Shown: positions 55,530-64,000 of the stretch, piece after piece
Position numbering within the stretch: the first letter of the stretch is position 1
Layout of the letters: each line of letters starts with the position of its first letter
Source of the DNA: Bacteroidota bacterium
GTDB taxonomy: Bacteria; Bacteroidota; Bacteroidia; Bacteroidales; Bacteroidaceae
DNA length: 64,000 bases
Assembly (NCBI GenBank): GCA_023426145.1
Contig: JAFABG010000003.1
Coordinates: forward strand, 86,247-150,246
Reading direction: 5' to 3'
Notes under the pieces: generated by a model
The model's input: the letters and a program-made list of their open reading frames with translations, nothing else
Told to the model about the DNA's origin: nothing
Database searches by the model: none
Position numbers and translations under genes: made by a program

Positions 55530-56681
55530 CTACCTCCTTCCATATTTGCGGAATAGATAATAAACAACACCAATAGCTGCAATAATAATAAAAATGCCTA
55601 TCCATCCCCACAACATCGGAGTCTTTACTGCTATTCTAAATTGAGCATCCGCATTGACTTCAGGAGTTTTAGCCATTATAGTAGTGACATAATCACCAGG
55701 CAGCGCTTTTTTAGAAGCTTTCAATTTTGCTACTACTGTAGTTGTTTCTCCAGCTTTGAGTACTTCTATTTTTGAAGGTTCGAAACTGACTTCCCAATCT
55801 GCTGGGCTATTGGCTGACAATAGGATATCTTTTAATAGAGATGATCCTGCGTTTTTAATTTGTAACTCGATACGTTTAGTGTCCCCAGCGGTTACCTCTG
55901 TGCTTAATAACCCCATAGGAGTGGTTAGTTCCATTTGATATGATCCAGTGACAACAACTTCTAATTCTAAATCTGCCGATGTATTGCCAGCTATAGCCCG
56001 TACCGGAATTTTATAACTACCCGCTTCCACATTGGCAGGAGGATTAATATCAATAGTGACACTTTGTGAAGTATTGGCTTCCACTTGCGCAGAAGTAGCT
56101 TGTTTATAATTAGGTTTGAATATTACATTCCAGCCCCTGGGTGCATTGGCCATCAGTGCATATAATTGCTGATCAGCAGTTTGATTCTTAAGTGTTGCGT
56201 TAAACGTAAAGGTCGATTTTGAATTTCCTTGCATATTAGGCTGCTCAGTAGTCAATTCAGTTTGATAAATCCCTTGCTGAGCAACAACAACATTTAAAGG
56301 AAGTTGTACTTTACCAGCATGCACAGTGAAATGATAACTACCTCTGTTCACTTTCAAAGGAACATCAATTTTTAAATTAAATGTCTTTTTTTCTTTTGGA
56401 AGTACTGCTAAGCTGCTTAAATTCCAGCCGCCGGATTTCATTTCATGTTTCCAGCTACTCGATAAGCCACTGATTGAGAGATTTGCATCCATCAACTTTT
56501 CGGTATTGTTGATTAGATCGATGTTGTAGTCGATTGACGCGCCTGGCGAAACAGATATTTTCGTGTAAGGTGTGTACAAGATCACGCTTTTAGGAATAGA
56601 GTCGTTTGCGTGAACATTACTCATGGGAATCATTCCCAGTAAAAAAGTGATTACTAAAAAACAATTTGTTCTCATAGTCAT
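55530..56681 (-). CDS. NEW3-domain membrane-anchored protein
   Basis: A 383-residue exported protein with a signal peptide (ending near VHAN), three Ig-like beta-sandwich repeats of the NEW3 type (about 35-130, 135-235, 245-340; each ends in a GSY or GDY-type strand such as NRGSYHFTV, EAGSYKIPV, LPGDYVTTI) and a C-terminal membrane helix (about 355-378, WIGIFIIIAAIGVVYYLF) with an Arg-rich cytoplasmic end. It lies first in an operon with an ABC ATPase and permease, a combination found in several bacteria where the NEW3 protein is thought to be the extracytoplasmic part of the exporter. Direct function is unproven. Confidence 0.87.
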   Translation of the reverse strand: MTMRTNCFLVITFLLGMIPMSNVHANDSIPKSVILYTPYTKISVSPGASIDYNIDLINNTEKLMDANLSISGLSSSWKHEMKSGGWNLSSLAVLPKEKKTFNLKIDVPLKVNRGSYHFTVHAGKVQLPLNVVVAQQGIYQTELTTEQPNMQGNSKSTFTFNATLKNQTADQQLYALMANAPRGWNVIFKPNYKQATSAQVEANTSQSVTIDINPPANVEAGSYKIPVRAIAGNTSADLELEVVVTGSYQMELTTPMGLLSTEVTAGDTKRIELQIKNAGSSLLKDILLSANSPADWEVSFEPSKIEVLKAGETTTVVAKLKASKKALPGDYVTTIMAKTPEVNADAQFRIAVKTPMLWGWIGIFIIIAAIGVVYYLFRKYGRR

Positions 56682-56730
56682 ACAAAGTTCTTATGATTAT
56701 TTAATATGAATACTGTCAAATCTGTGGGTG

Positions 56731-56738
56731 CAAAAATA
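56731..56738 (-). promoter_or_regulatory. Promoter -7 element of the NEW3-ABC operon
   Basis: On the minus strand TATTTTTG matches TAnnTTTG, 49 nt before the start at 56681. Confidence 0.6.
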
Positions 56739-56819
56739 ATAGTTGACTGTATTAGTTGCTGTTAAAAGAAACAAAAGAATATAATCACAACCCTTAGATA
56801 TGAAAATGAGAACTATTTT

Positions 56820-59800
56820 CTATTTTTGTGAGCGCCTCCGTTTAATCTCAGATTTCGCTTTGTCGTCAGTTGTTATTGAATCAGCTTGTTGTTGCAGAGC
56901 CTCTGCTGCTTTACGTTTTCGTCTATTACGCAATTTCCATTTATTCCAAAAGAAGAGATCACTCCACTTATCGAAATCTTTCTTATACATAATACCAACT
57001 CCCTGCGTGGTCAAGTTTGTTTTTGTGTAATATCGATCATTCGTTTCGTTGTAGGCTTTCAATCGAACATCACCAGAACGATTAATAAGCCATTCGGCTT
57101 CAAAGTCGCCCACAAAATTTGTATTAGCCATCGGATTATCACGATAACCAAAATTTCCATTAACCAAAAGACGATTATTTAATAATTGACCTGAAAGAAT
57201 GCCTTCAACTTCCATGTCTGTCCATCCTTTATCACCAGTACTTAGATTAGTACCTATATTCCAATTGTTTGTTTCAAAGACTTGTGATAAAGCGTTATTT
57301 AACTGTCCCGACAAGGTAGACGAAAGAACAGATGTCATCACATTAGAGTTTTGGTTATTTCGTGCAGCGTCTTCCGTATAGAATTTACCGATTCCTAAAA
57401 GATAAAGAATCTGCATATTCATTTGCTCATCCGTACTAATGTAGTTACGCACAAGAGTTTGAATTTCATCTTTTTCATTCGGTAGTTCTATTCCCAGCTT
57501 AATTGTAGGCCGCAATAAATTACCAGTTAAATTCATCATACAGTTGACCCTCACATTCGTTTGCTGGGCAATTGTGGCGACATCTGGACTAAGGTCATTC
57601 AGAGAAGCTGAATTAACTGTATAAGAGGCTTGTATATCCAAATTAGCATCTAAAGGCGCTCCATTAAAAGTAATCGTACTTCCGTCTTTAATAATGAAAT
57701 CCTTACGAATCACTTCTTGAAGACTAAATTTATAAATTCCCTGATTAATTCTATAATTACCAAACATTTTCACATCTCCTTTATTATAGAATTCAGTTCG
57801 TATATTTCCACTACCTTTTCCACTTATATAATCTCCGGCAATAGGATCCATAATAATTTTCATCGTGGCGTCTGGGGTTGCATCCACAAGAATGTTCAAA
57901 CGAATATCTGTCTGATGATCTTCATCTTCTGATTGACGCTTTTGCTGTATCTGATCATAATATGAGGCAACATGTATAGAATCCCGTACTGTACGTCGTG
58001 GAGTCTTATCTACAAACTTGATAAACTGACTACTTGCGGCTGACGCTACATTTCCATTGATATACGTAAATGTGGAATTGCGATTAGTAGTCATGGCTAC
58101 ATTAACATCTAACCCCTGCTCGGCATTCCCCGCCAATAAGGCATTCCCAGTAGCATACACAGTTCCATAAAATGGCATATCAGTGGATTCCTTGGTATTC
58201 ATAAGAAGCATATTGTTCGCTTGTATTTCAAAGTGATAATTCATGTCTTTGAAGTGAAGAAAATGCAGGTAACCATTCATCGTTCCTGAATGTCCTTCCA
58301 TATCAGCAATATTTATATTATTAAAGGTCAATCCGGTAGGGGTTAAATGAATCGTATCTTTAACGGCAAAGCGGGTATTCAGGATATCAAATCTCATTGA
58401 AGCATCCGTCATTACATCGCCATCAAGATTCAATCCCTTAAACTTTCCATAAAAATGCACCTTTCCTGTACCTCTTCCTTTAATATCTTGTGCCACTGAA
58501 GACATATAGAACTCTAGAAATTTCAAATTAAGCTCGTGAGCATCTATATTAAGATCAAGACCGCTTTCAGGTTTTAAAGGATAAACGGTGCCGGTAACCC
58601 TTGAAGGTTCTGCAGCTATGTCCTTAATGGATGCATCTAAATGAATTCCCCTTTTTTCATTATCCCAAGTTCCATATACATCTAAATCGCCCAACCGACC
58701 GTGATTGAGAGAGAAATCTCTTACAAAAAGATGCGTATTCATCACTGGCTTCTTGAAAACACCACTGGCGTAGGCCGTTCCAGTTGCATCACCTTCAAAA
58801 TTAACATCATCGGATATGTTTGCAATGTCGAAAACATATCCCATATTGATGTCCTTTAAATCTATTCTCACTGTATCTCTAGAATGATCTGAAAGGCGCC
58901 CATTGATACGAACATAACGATCTAAATGACTAAAATTAAAGTTTTTCACATCTACTCTGCCCGAATCAACAACGATCTGCGAAGGATGAATTCGCCAAAG
59001 ACTATCATTTAAAATAATATCAGTAGGCTTCACATCTACTACGGCTTTAAGCAATGGCTTATCACCTGTTGTGCGAAGAAATTGTGCCACTGCAGCAAAC
59101 TGACCACTATATGTAGCTTTACCGTTGTTTCCCCAATTAAGCGTAGTAGTAACTTTATCCTCTTTAGCTTGCGCTTCTATCGCTAAATTTACTGGACCAT
59201 TCTTCTTGAGATTAGTTAGACGTACCTTTGTACGAATATAATCCGATGGAGTTTCACATAACAACATCCCGGACTCAATGAAGTTAGTCTTATAAAGCAA
59301 ACGAGGAAAATAGCCTTCAATACGCAAACGTTGCAATGCGTCGTTTACATACCCATTCAAAGTAGAGTGAGTGTATATAGTGAGAGGAATATCAAACACA
59401 GTAGAGAGGATATCGGTATTATAAATATCAATATCGAACATGAAATTATTATGAGTAACAATTTTTTTCTTAGGCGGTGAGATCAGTGAAGGAACATACT
59501 TTCGCATAATGTTAAATAAGCTGGCAGGCAAGGTGTGGTATTGAAATTGCCCCACTATACTAGCCGTTAGAAATTCAGAAGTAAGTTTCAACTGCTTCTC
59601 TTGATCTAGTCGAGTAGCGCTGATATTCATATTCTTCATGAAATAGTGTTTATCAGGTGCTGTAAATTCTAAACTATCCACATTAATCTCTCCAATCATT
59701 TCATCTACGGAGCCACCCGTAAAATTAGCTTTTACCTTAACTGAAAATTCAGAATCCGGAAATTTGGTCGTTAGATTGAGGTCATGCGGACGCACTTTGT

Positions 59801-61367
59801 CCACAACTGCTAAAAAGTTGAAGGTCGGAACTTTGGATGTTACATTTACTCCTCCATTTAAATAGATGGAACCATTAGGATCATTTAAAGCAACTTTACC
59901 ATTATAACCTCCTTGCTTGTATTCTCCATCAAGTGTTATATTTTCATATTTATATCCACTGTATACTATAGAAGCTATTAATCCCTTCATTTCTATAGCC
60001 GGAAGCAAATTTTTCTGATGCTGTCCACGAACATCAAGATTAAATGTTATATCTCCAAATTTTTCGTCGTTAAGAAGTTTCCCCAATTCAAATTTTTCTG
60101 TTTTAACGGCACCAGAATATGAAAAAGCTCCTTTATTTTTGTCGGAACTCAATTTTAAATCAGTTTTTATACTACCTAAGCTAGTTCTTAATGATCCATA
60201 GGTCACTAAATCGGTGAAATAACCAGAAATTTCTCCCCGGAAGTCAATATTGCCTAATCGTTCTAAAAGTGGAGGGACACCATTATAATTGCTACTTAGA
60301 TTACGGACTAGAAAACCAACACCACGGGTATTTGCAGAAAGCTCTGAAAGAGAACCGTAAATGTAAGTACTCTGTGGATTAGAAAGATCTTGAAGAGATA
60401 CATCTCCAGCAAGCCTGAACTGACTATCAGCTGCTGTTATTTCAAGATGAGGGCAGGTGAGCTGATCAAATGTTCCTTCAACTTGCACATCTAAAGTGAG
60501 TGGCTCTTTAAAATGAGCCAGCATGGGCACAAAAGGTGAAACGTCTTTTAATGTAACTACAGATGGCAATGTTTTGAAAGAAAAACGCACTTTCTCTGCA
60601 AAATGATTAAATGCAGATAAGCTGTCATAGGACAAATGTATAGTATCCATTCTCAAGGACGTTTCTGGCAATTCTATCGCAAAATTATCAATGGTAGTTT
60701 GCTTGTCATTAGCTACTAGCTTAAGACTCATTTTCTTTAGCGAAAAGCCAGAGGCTTTTTCGTCAAGGCTTAACCGCTTGATACCAAAGTTTAAAGAATC
60801 TTTTGTCAAGGCTTTCAATGAAATATTAGCAATGATATTTTGGAGTTGAAGATGGTTAGTATTAAACTTGCCAGGAGTTTTCTGAGCAGTAAGCACATCA
60901 TAAGTTGCTCTTCCGCGACGAATTAGTACAGAATTAATGCGCAAATCCAATGAGCTTTCTTTTTTTACAGTATCCTTAGAAGCAAAAGCATCCAATACAA
61001 ACTTGAAATTAGGAGGAGAATCTGGGGTTTGCTTAGACAAATTTATGGTGAAACCAAACAGCTGAACACTGCTAATGGAGATTTTCCCTTTGAACAAAGG
61101 TATAAACTCAAACTTAGCAGACAAACGAGTGATTTTCAACATTTCTTTTCCATGCTGATCATCCATAACGACATCATCAATAATGATACGATTCAGCAAA
61201 CCTATATTAATTCTACCTATTGTGAGATGAGTATGAAGCACATTTGATAATTCAGTGGCCACAAATGCACTCATTACACGCTGAACATGAGGAATATTCA
61301 GCAAAACGATAGTTCCGATATATACTCCCAGTATAATGCCAACTACCCAACGTACAGTCTTTTTCAG
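56820..61367 (-). CDS. TamB-like translocation/assembly protein
   Basis: A very large protein (about 1515 residues) of the TamB/AsmA-like (DUF490) family, which spans the periplasm and helps outer-membrane assembly or lipid transport. The long middle consists of repetitive beta-strand sequence; the C-terminal DUF490 domain has GSTITFNGAPLDANLDIQA-type and LNLTGNLLRPTIKLGIELP motifs and ends in a Lys/Arg-rich tail. A TTG at 61304 would begin MLNIPHVQ, but the conserved membrane anchor KKTVRWVVGIILGVY is encoded in frame just upstream. No ATG, GTG or TTG precedes it before a TAA at about 61390, so CTG (61367) or ATC (61376) must be used, or the start is mutated. I set 61367. Confidence 0.88.
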   Translation of the reverse strand: MKKTVRWVVGIILGVYIGTIVLLNIPHVQRVMSAFVATELSNVLHTHLTIGRINIGLLNRIIIDDVVMDDQHGKEMLKITRLSAKFEFIPLFKGKISISSVQLFGFTINLSKQTPDSPPNFKFVLDAFASKDTVKKESSLDLRINSVLIRRGRATYDVLTAQKTPGKFNTNHLQLQNIIANISLKALTKDSLNFGIKRLSLDEKASGFSLKKMSLKLVANDKQTTIDNFAIELPETSLRMDTIHLSYDSLSAFNHFAEKVRFSFKTLPSVVTLKDVSPFVPMLAHFKEPLTLDVQVEGTFDQLTCPHLEITAADSQFRLAGDVSLQDLSNPQSTYIYGSLSELSANTRGVGFLVRNLSSNYNGVPPLLERLGNIDFRGEISGYFTDLVTYGSLRTSLGSIKTDLKLSSDKNKGAFSYSGAVKTEKFELGKLLNDEKFGDITFNLDVRGQHQKNLLPAIEMKGLIASIVYSGYKYENITLDGEYKQGGYNGKVALNDPNGSIYLNGGVNVTSKVPTFNFLAVVDKVRPHDLNLTTKFPDSEFSVKVKANFTGGSVDEMIGEINVDSLEFTAPDKHYFMKNMNISATRLDQEKQLKLTSEFLTASIVGQFQYHTLPASLFNIMRKYVPSLISPPKKKIVTHNNFMFDIDIYNTDILSTVFDIPLTIYTHSTLNGYVNDALQRLRIEGYFPRLLYKTNFIESGMLLCETPSDYIRTKVRLTNLKKNGPVNLAIEAQAKEDKVTTTLNWGNNGKATYSGQFAAVAQFLRTTGDKPLLKAVVDVKPTDIILNDSLWRIHPSQIVVDSGRVDVKNFNFSHLDRYVRINGRLSDHSRDTVRIDLKDINMGYVFDIANISDDVNFEGDATGTAYASGVFKKPVMNTHLFVRDFSLNHGRLGDLDVYGTWDNEKRGIHLDASIKDIAAEPSRVTGTVYPLKPESGLDLNIDAHELNLKFLEFYMSSVAQDIKGRGTGKVHFYGKFKGLNLDGDVMTDASMRFDILNTRFAVKDTIHLTPTGLTFNNINIADMEGHSGTMNGYLHFLHFKDMNYHFEIQANNMLLMNTKESTDMPFYGTVYATGNALLAGNAEQGLDVNVAMTTNRNSTFTYINGNVASAASSQFIKFVDKTPRRTVRDSIHVASYYDQIQQKRQSEDEDHQTDIRLNILVDATPDATMKIIMDPIAGDYISGKGSGNIRTEFYNKGDVKMFGNYRINQGIYKFSLQEVIRKDFIIKDGSTITFNGAPLDANLDIQASYTVNSASLNDLSPDVATIAQQTNVRVNCMMNLTGNLLRPTIKLGIELPNEKDEIQTLVRNYISTDEQMNMQILYLLGIGKFYTEDAARNNQNSNVMTSVLSSTLSGQLNNALSQVFETNNWNIGTNLSTGDKGWTDMEVEGILSGQLLNNRLLVNGNFGYRDNPMANTNFVGDFEAEWLINRSGDVRLKAYNETNDRYYTKTNLTTQGVGIMYKKDFDKWSDLFFWNKWKLRNRRKRKAAEALQQQADSITTDDKAKSEIKRRRSQK

Positions 61368-61400
61368 CGTTCTGATAAGCGATAACTTTTATTTAGCGAA

Positions 61401-61408
61401 CAAAAATA
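61401..61408 (-). promoter_or_regulatory. Promoter -7 element of the tamB-like gene
   Basis: On the minus strand TATTTTTG matches TAnnTTTG. It is about 33 nt upstream of the CTG at 61367, which supports a start upstream of the TTG at 61304. Confidence 0.62.
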
Positions 61409-61442
61409 TAAAATAGTTCGTTATGAATCGTAGTTTTATCAT

Positions 61443-61450
61443 TACTTTTG
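61443..61450 (+). promoter_or_regulatory. Promoter -7 element of tsaD
   Basis: TACTTTTG matches TAnnTTTG, 24 nt before the tsaD ATG. It is divergent from the tamB-like promoter. Confidence 0.7.
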
Positions 61451-61474
61451 TAGCGTTTAATAGTTTAAAGACTT

Positions 61475-62494
61475 ATGAGTGTAATAATATTAGGAATTGA
61501 GTCATCTTGTGATGATACGTCGGCAGCCGTAATCAAGGATGGTTATTTGCTGTCGAATGTAGTATCAAGTCAAGCCGTACATGAAGCCTACGGTGGAGTA
61601 GTACCCGAATTGGCTTCAAGGGCGCATCAACAAAATATTGTTCCGGTAGTACACGAAGCATTAAAACGGGCTGGTGTTAGCAAAGAAGAATTAAGTGCAG
61701 TTGCTTTTACTCGTGGTCCCGGCTTAATGGGATCTCTACTTGTAGGAGTATCCTTTGCTAAAGGATTTGCTCGTTCATTAAATATTCCATTGATTGATGT
61801 TAATCATCTGACAGGACATGTTTTAGCGCATTTCATTAAAGCTGAAGGAGAAGAGAATATTCAGCCTAAATACCCCTTTCTATGCTTATTGGTTTCGGGC
61901 GGAAATTCACAAATCATTTTAGTGAAGGCTTATAATGATATGGAAATCCTAGGACAGACAATTGATGACGCTGCTGGTGAAGCAATTGATAAATGTTCAA
62001 AGGTAATGGGATTAGGATATCCGGGTGGTCCTATAATAGATAAACTTGCGCGCCAAGGTAATCCTAAAGCGTACACTTTTAGTAAACCACATATCCCCGG
62101 ATTGAATTATAGTTTTAGTGGGCTAAAAACTTCGTTTCTTTATTCATTACGCGACTGGCTAAAAGACGATCCAAACTTTATTGAGAATCATAAAGTAGAT
62201 CTTGCTGCGTCACTAGAAGCAACTGTCGTAGATATATTAATGGATAAGTTACGTAAAGCTGCGAAAGAGTATAAAATCAATGAAGTAGCAGTTGCTGGAG
62301 GAGTTTCAGCTAATAATGGACTTCGTAATTCATTTCGTGAACACGCTGAAAAATACGGATGGAACATCTTTATCCCAAAATTCAGTTATACAACAGATAA
62401 TGCTGCTATGATAGCTATTACGGGATACTTTAAGTATCTTGATAAAGATTTTTGTTCCATTGATCTTCCGGCCTATTCACGCGTTACTTTATAA
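61475..62494 (+). CDS. tsaD: tRNA N6-adenosine threonylcarbamoyltransferase
   Basis: A 339-residue TsaD, which transfers threonylcarbamoyl to A37 of tRNAs that read ANN codons. The ATPase-fold signatures are all present: LGIESSCDDTSAAV at the start, the metal-binding histidines of HQQNIVPVVHEAL and VNHLTGHVLAH, LLVSGGNSQIILV, DDAAGEAIDKCSKVMGLGYPGGP (in pieces) and VAGGVSANNGLR. It has its own promoter element and is followed by cinA. Confidence 0.97.
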   Translation: MSVIILGIESSCDDTSAAVIKDGYLLSNVVSSQAVHEAYGGVVPELASRAHQQNIVPVVHEALKRAGVSKEELSAVAFTRGPGLMGSLLVGVSFAKGFARSLNIPLIDVNHLTGHVLAHFIKAEGEENIQPKYPFLCLLVSGGNSQIILVKAYNDMEILGQTIDDAAGEAIDKCSKVMGLGYPGGPIIDKLARQGNPKAYTFSKPHIPGLNYSFSGLKTSFLYSLRDWLKDDPNFIENHKVDLAASLEATVVDILMDKLRKAAKEYKINEVAVAGGVSANNGLRNSFREHAEKYGWNIFIPKFSYTTDNAAMIAITGYFKYLDKDFCSIDLPAYSRVTL

Positions 62495-62556
62495 CAACTT
62501 TCCATCAAATGATTTAACCGTTTGATGGGATAACTGTAAGAATTAAAAGAATAAAG

Positions 62557-63789
62557 ATGTTTGCTGAAATTATCACCATTGGCGACGAACTACTTATTGG
62601 GCAAGTAGTCGATACTAATTCTGCCTGGATGGGGCAAGAATTAAATAAAATTGGTATAGAGGTATTACGCATCGTTTCTATTCGCGATCGCGAAGAAGAA
62701 ATTATTGAAGCAATAGATAGTTCAATGAAAAGGGTTGATATTGTTTTAGTGACCGGAGGACTCGGTCCAACTAAAGACGATATTACAAAACAGACTTTAT
62801 GTAAGTACTTTAACACTGAGCTTGTGTTTAGTAAAGAAGTTTTTGAAAATGTAAAACGAGTACTTGCTGGAAAGATTCCGATTAATGAACTCAATCGAAG
62901 TCAAGCAATGGTTCCTAAAGGTTGTACAGTAATTAATAATCCAGTTGGAAGCGCTTCTGTCAGTTGGTTTGAACGGAACGAAAAGGTGCTTGTTTCTTTG
63001 CCGGGTGTACCTCAAGAAATGAGCGCGGTAATGACGGAATCAATACTTCCGATGTTAAGACGCAAGTTTCAGATGGACGTAATATTACACCAAACTTTTT
63101 TAGTGCAAAATTACGCTGAATCGGTATTAGCCGAGAAACTAGAAGCATGGGAAAATGCACTGCCCGAGAATGTTAAGTTGGCTTATCTACCCAAATTGGG
63201 TATCATTCGTTTACGATTAACAGGAAGAGGCAAGAATAAGTCCGAAGTTGAACAGATCCTAAATAATGAAAAAATAAAACTTGTAGCTATCCTTGGTGAT
63301 GCTATTTTCGGTGAAGATGATATTCCGTTAGAAGTGATTGTTGGGGATTTACTAAAATCTAAGGAATTGACCGTTTCCACCGCTGAAAGTTGCACAGGTG
63401 GAAGTATCGCAGCAAGATTAACTTCAATTGCCGGTAGTTCAGCGTATTTCAATGGAGGTATTGTTGCTTATTCTAATGAGGTCAAAAAGAATCTACTTTT
63501 TGTTTCTCCAGCTACATTAGATAAATATGGTGCCGTGAGCGAACAGACAGTCGTTGAAATGGTGAAAGGAGCGATGAAAGCAATGAAAACAGACTGCGCG
63601 GTGGCAACATCGGGAATTGCAGGTCCAGGAGGAGGAACTTCAGACAAACCTGTAGGCACTGTTTGGATTGCAGCTGGTTATAAAAATGAAATTCATACTT
63701 ACAAACAGGAAACAAATCGCGGAAGAGCCATGAACATTGAAAGAGCGGGTAATAATGCCTTATTGATGCTTCGTAATTTGATTAAATAA
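62557..63789 (+). CDS. cinA: CinA-like protein (competence/damage-inducible)
   Basis: A 410-residue two-domain protein. The N-terminal molybdopterin-binding-like domain (1-170) has ITIGDELLIGQVVDTNSAW, VTGGLGPTKDD and NPVGSA; it is linked with ADP-ribose pyrophosphatase activity in family members. The C-terminal CinA domain (about 255-410) has STAESCTGGSIAARLT, the nicotinamide-mononucleotide amidase signature, and ATSGIAGPGGGTSDKPVGTVW. It lies 62 bp after tsaD. A hairpin between them (62502-62528) has no T tract. Confidence 0.95.
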   Translation: MFAEIITIGDELLIGQVVDTNSAWMGQELNKIGIEVLRIVSIRDREEEIIEAIDSSMKRVDIVLVTGGLGPTKDDITKQTLCKYFNTELVFSKEVFENVKRVLAGKIPINELNRSQAMVPKGCTVINNPVGSASVSWFERNEKVLVSLPGVPQEMSAVMTESILPMLRRKFQMDVILHQTFLVQNYAESVLAEKLEAWENALPENVKLAYLPKLGIIRLRLTGRGKNKSEVEQILNNEKIKLVAILGDAIFGEDDIPLEVIVGDLLKSKELTVSTAESCTGGSIAARLTSIAGSSAYFNGGIVAYSNEVKKNLLFVSPATLDKYGAVSEQTVVEMVKGAMKAMKTDCAVATSGIAGPGGGTSDKPVGTVWIAAGYKNEIHTYKQETNRGRAMNIERAGNNALLMLRNLIK

Positions 63790-63853
63790 GGAAAAATTGG
63801 TGCATAAAAGCGAATTAATTAGGGAAATTCTTGTTTTATACGGATAAAAGTGC

Positions 63854-63861
63854 TTACTTTG
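63854..63861 (+). promoter_or_regulatory. Possible promoter -7 element of rpmB
   Basis: TTACTTTG differs from TAnnTTTG at one position. A TTGT at 63831-63834 lies 19 nt upstream, the expected spacing for the -33 box. The element is 50 nt before the rpmB ATG. Confidence 0.5.
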
Positions 63862-63911
63862 CGTCCTGTTTGGAATAAGTATAGATATAAAACTATAAAA
63901 ATAAGATAGAA

Positions 63912-64000
63912 ATGTCGAAGATTTGTCAAATTACCGGAAAGAAAGCCATGATTGGCAACAATGTTTCACACTCAAAGAGAAGAACTAAAAGAACCTTTGA
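63912..64000 (+). CDS. rpmB: Ribosomal protein L28 (3' partial)
   Basis: The first 29 residues of L28 are present (MSKICQITGKKAMIGNNVSH then SKRRTKRTF), the conserved N-terminus of this large-subunit protein. The gene runs off the right edge of the window. L28 is commonly followed by rpmG (L33) in Bacteroides, outside this window. Confidence 0.93.
   Translation, partial: MSKICQITGKKAMIGNNVSHSKRRTKRTF

Noticed and set aside
62502..62528. Hairpin between tsaD and cinA considered as terminator
   Set aside because: The 8-bp stem with an 11-nt loop is not followed by a T tract, so read-through into cinA is more likely.
1..64000. Search for CRISPR arrays, insertion sequences, transposases and integrases
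   Set aside because: I saw no direct-repeat array, no transposase or recombinase frame and no terminal inverted repeats around the damaged genes at 38-41 kb.

Overview
The window is AT-rich chromosomal DNA from a gut-type Bacteroides or close relative (Bacteroidota). The evidence is: repeated copies of the Bacteroides -7 promoter element TAnnTTTG, a hybrid two-component system (HTCS) set among glycan-degrading enzymes, DUF2723/TMEM260-like and DUF3098 proteins, a short editing-less prolyl-tRNA synthetase, and a TsaD-CinA-L28 gene order. I cannot name the species from sequence alone.

Region 1 (1-29.5 kb) is the right-hand part of a pectin polysaccharide utilization locus. A 5'-truncated bimodular enzyme (beta-propeller plus GH2, then malectin-like and CBM-like domains) resembles the GH137-GH2 enzyme of rhamnogalacturonan-II (RG-II) loci. 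It is followed by a LacZ-like GH2, a second GH2, a GH106 alpha-L-rhamnosidase whose two key Glu fall at residues 461 and 593, a sialate-O-acetylesterase-like SGNH esterase, a DUF5703 protein, a third GH2, the HTCS regulator, a PL1-like pectate lyase and a 1031-residue beta-helix/DUF6298-like protein. Strong terminators divide the locus into several transcripts. No SusC/SusD pair lies inside the window. RG-II is the most likely target, by inference.

Region 2 (29.5-36.2 kb) holds an ECF sigma factor with only a stub of an anti-sigma factor, a split threonine/serine exporter (ThrE halves), a membrane protein, and an arsenic operon: arsR, small CSSC redox protein, arsF-like lipoprotein, arsG-like CcdA-type permease, arsC, ACR3 efflux pump. 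Two near-identical palindromes (TTCGTA-N4-TACGAA type) at the arsR promoter and before the second gene are very probably the ArsR operators.

Region 3 (36.2-41.5 kb) is a decaying stress/redox cluster. An intact AraC-SDR pair faces a frameshifted alpha/beta hydrolase, a flavodoxin-cyclophilin-like gene with an internal deletion, and a second AraC paralogue that has lost its C-terminal helix-turn-helix. An intact HAD hydrolase closes the region.

Region 4 (41.5-51.8 kb) has a TPR/coiled-coil lipoprotein-type regulator, a large DUF2723 membrane glycosyltransferase-like protein, a DUF3098 protein, and a four-gene operon: a NapH-NapG-like polyferredoxin fusion, a Tat-signal aldo/keto reductase with two Fe-S sites, a DUF1893 protein and a TonB-dependent receptor. 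This looks like an undescribed anaerobic periplasmic reduction system.

Region 5 (51.8-64 kb) is housekeeping: tRNA-Gly(CCC), proS, an ABC exporter with a NEW3-domain partner, a TamB-like protein that lacks a normal start codon, tsaD, cinA and the beginning of rpmB.
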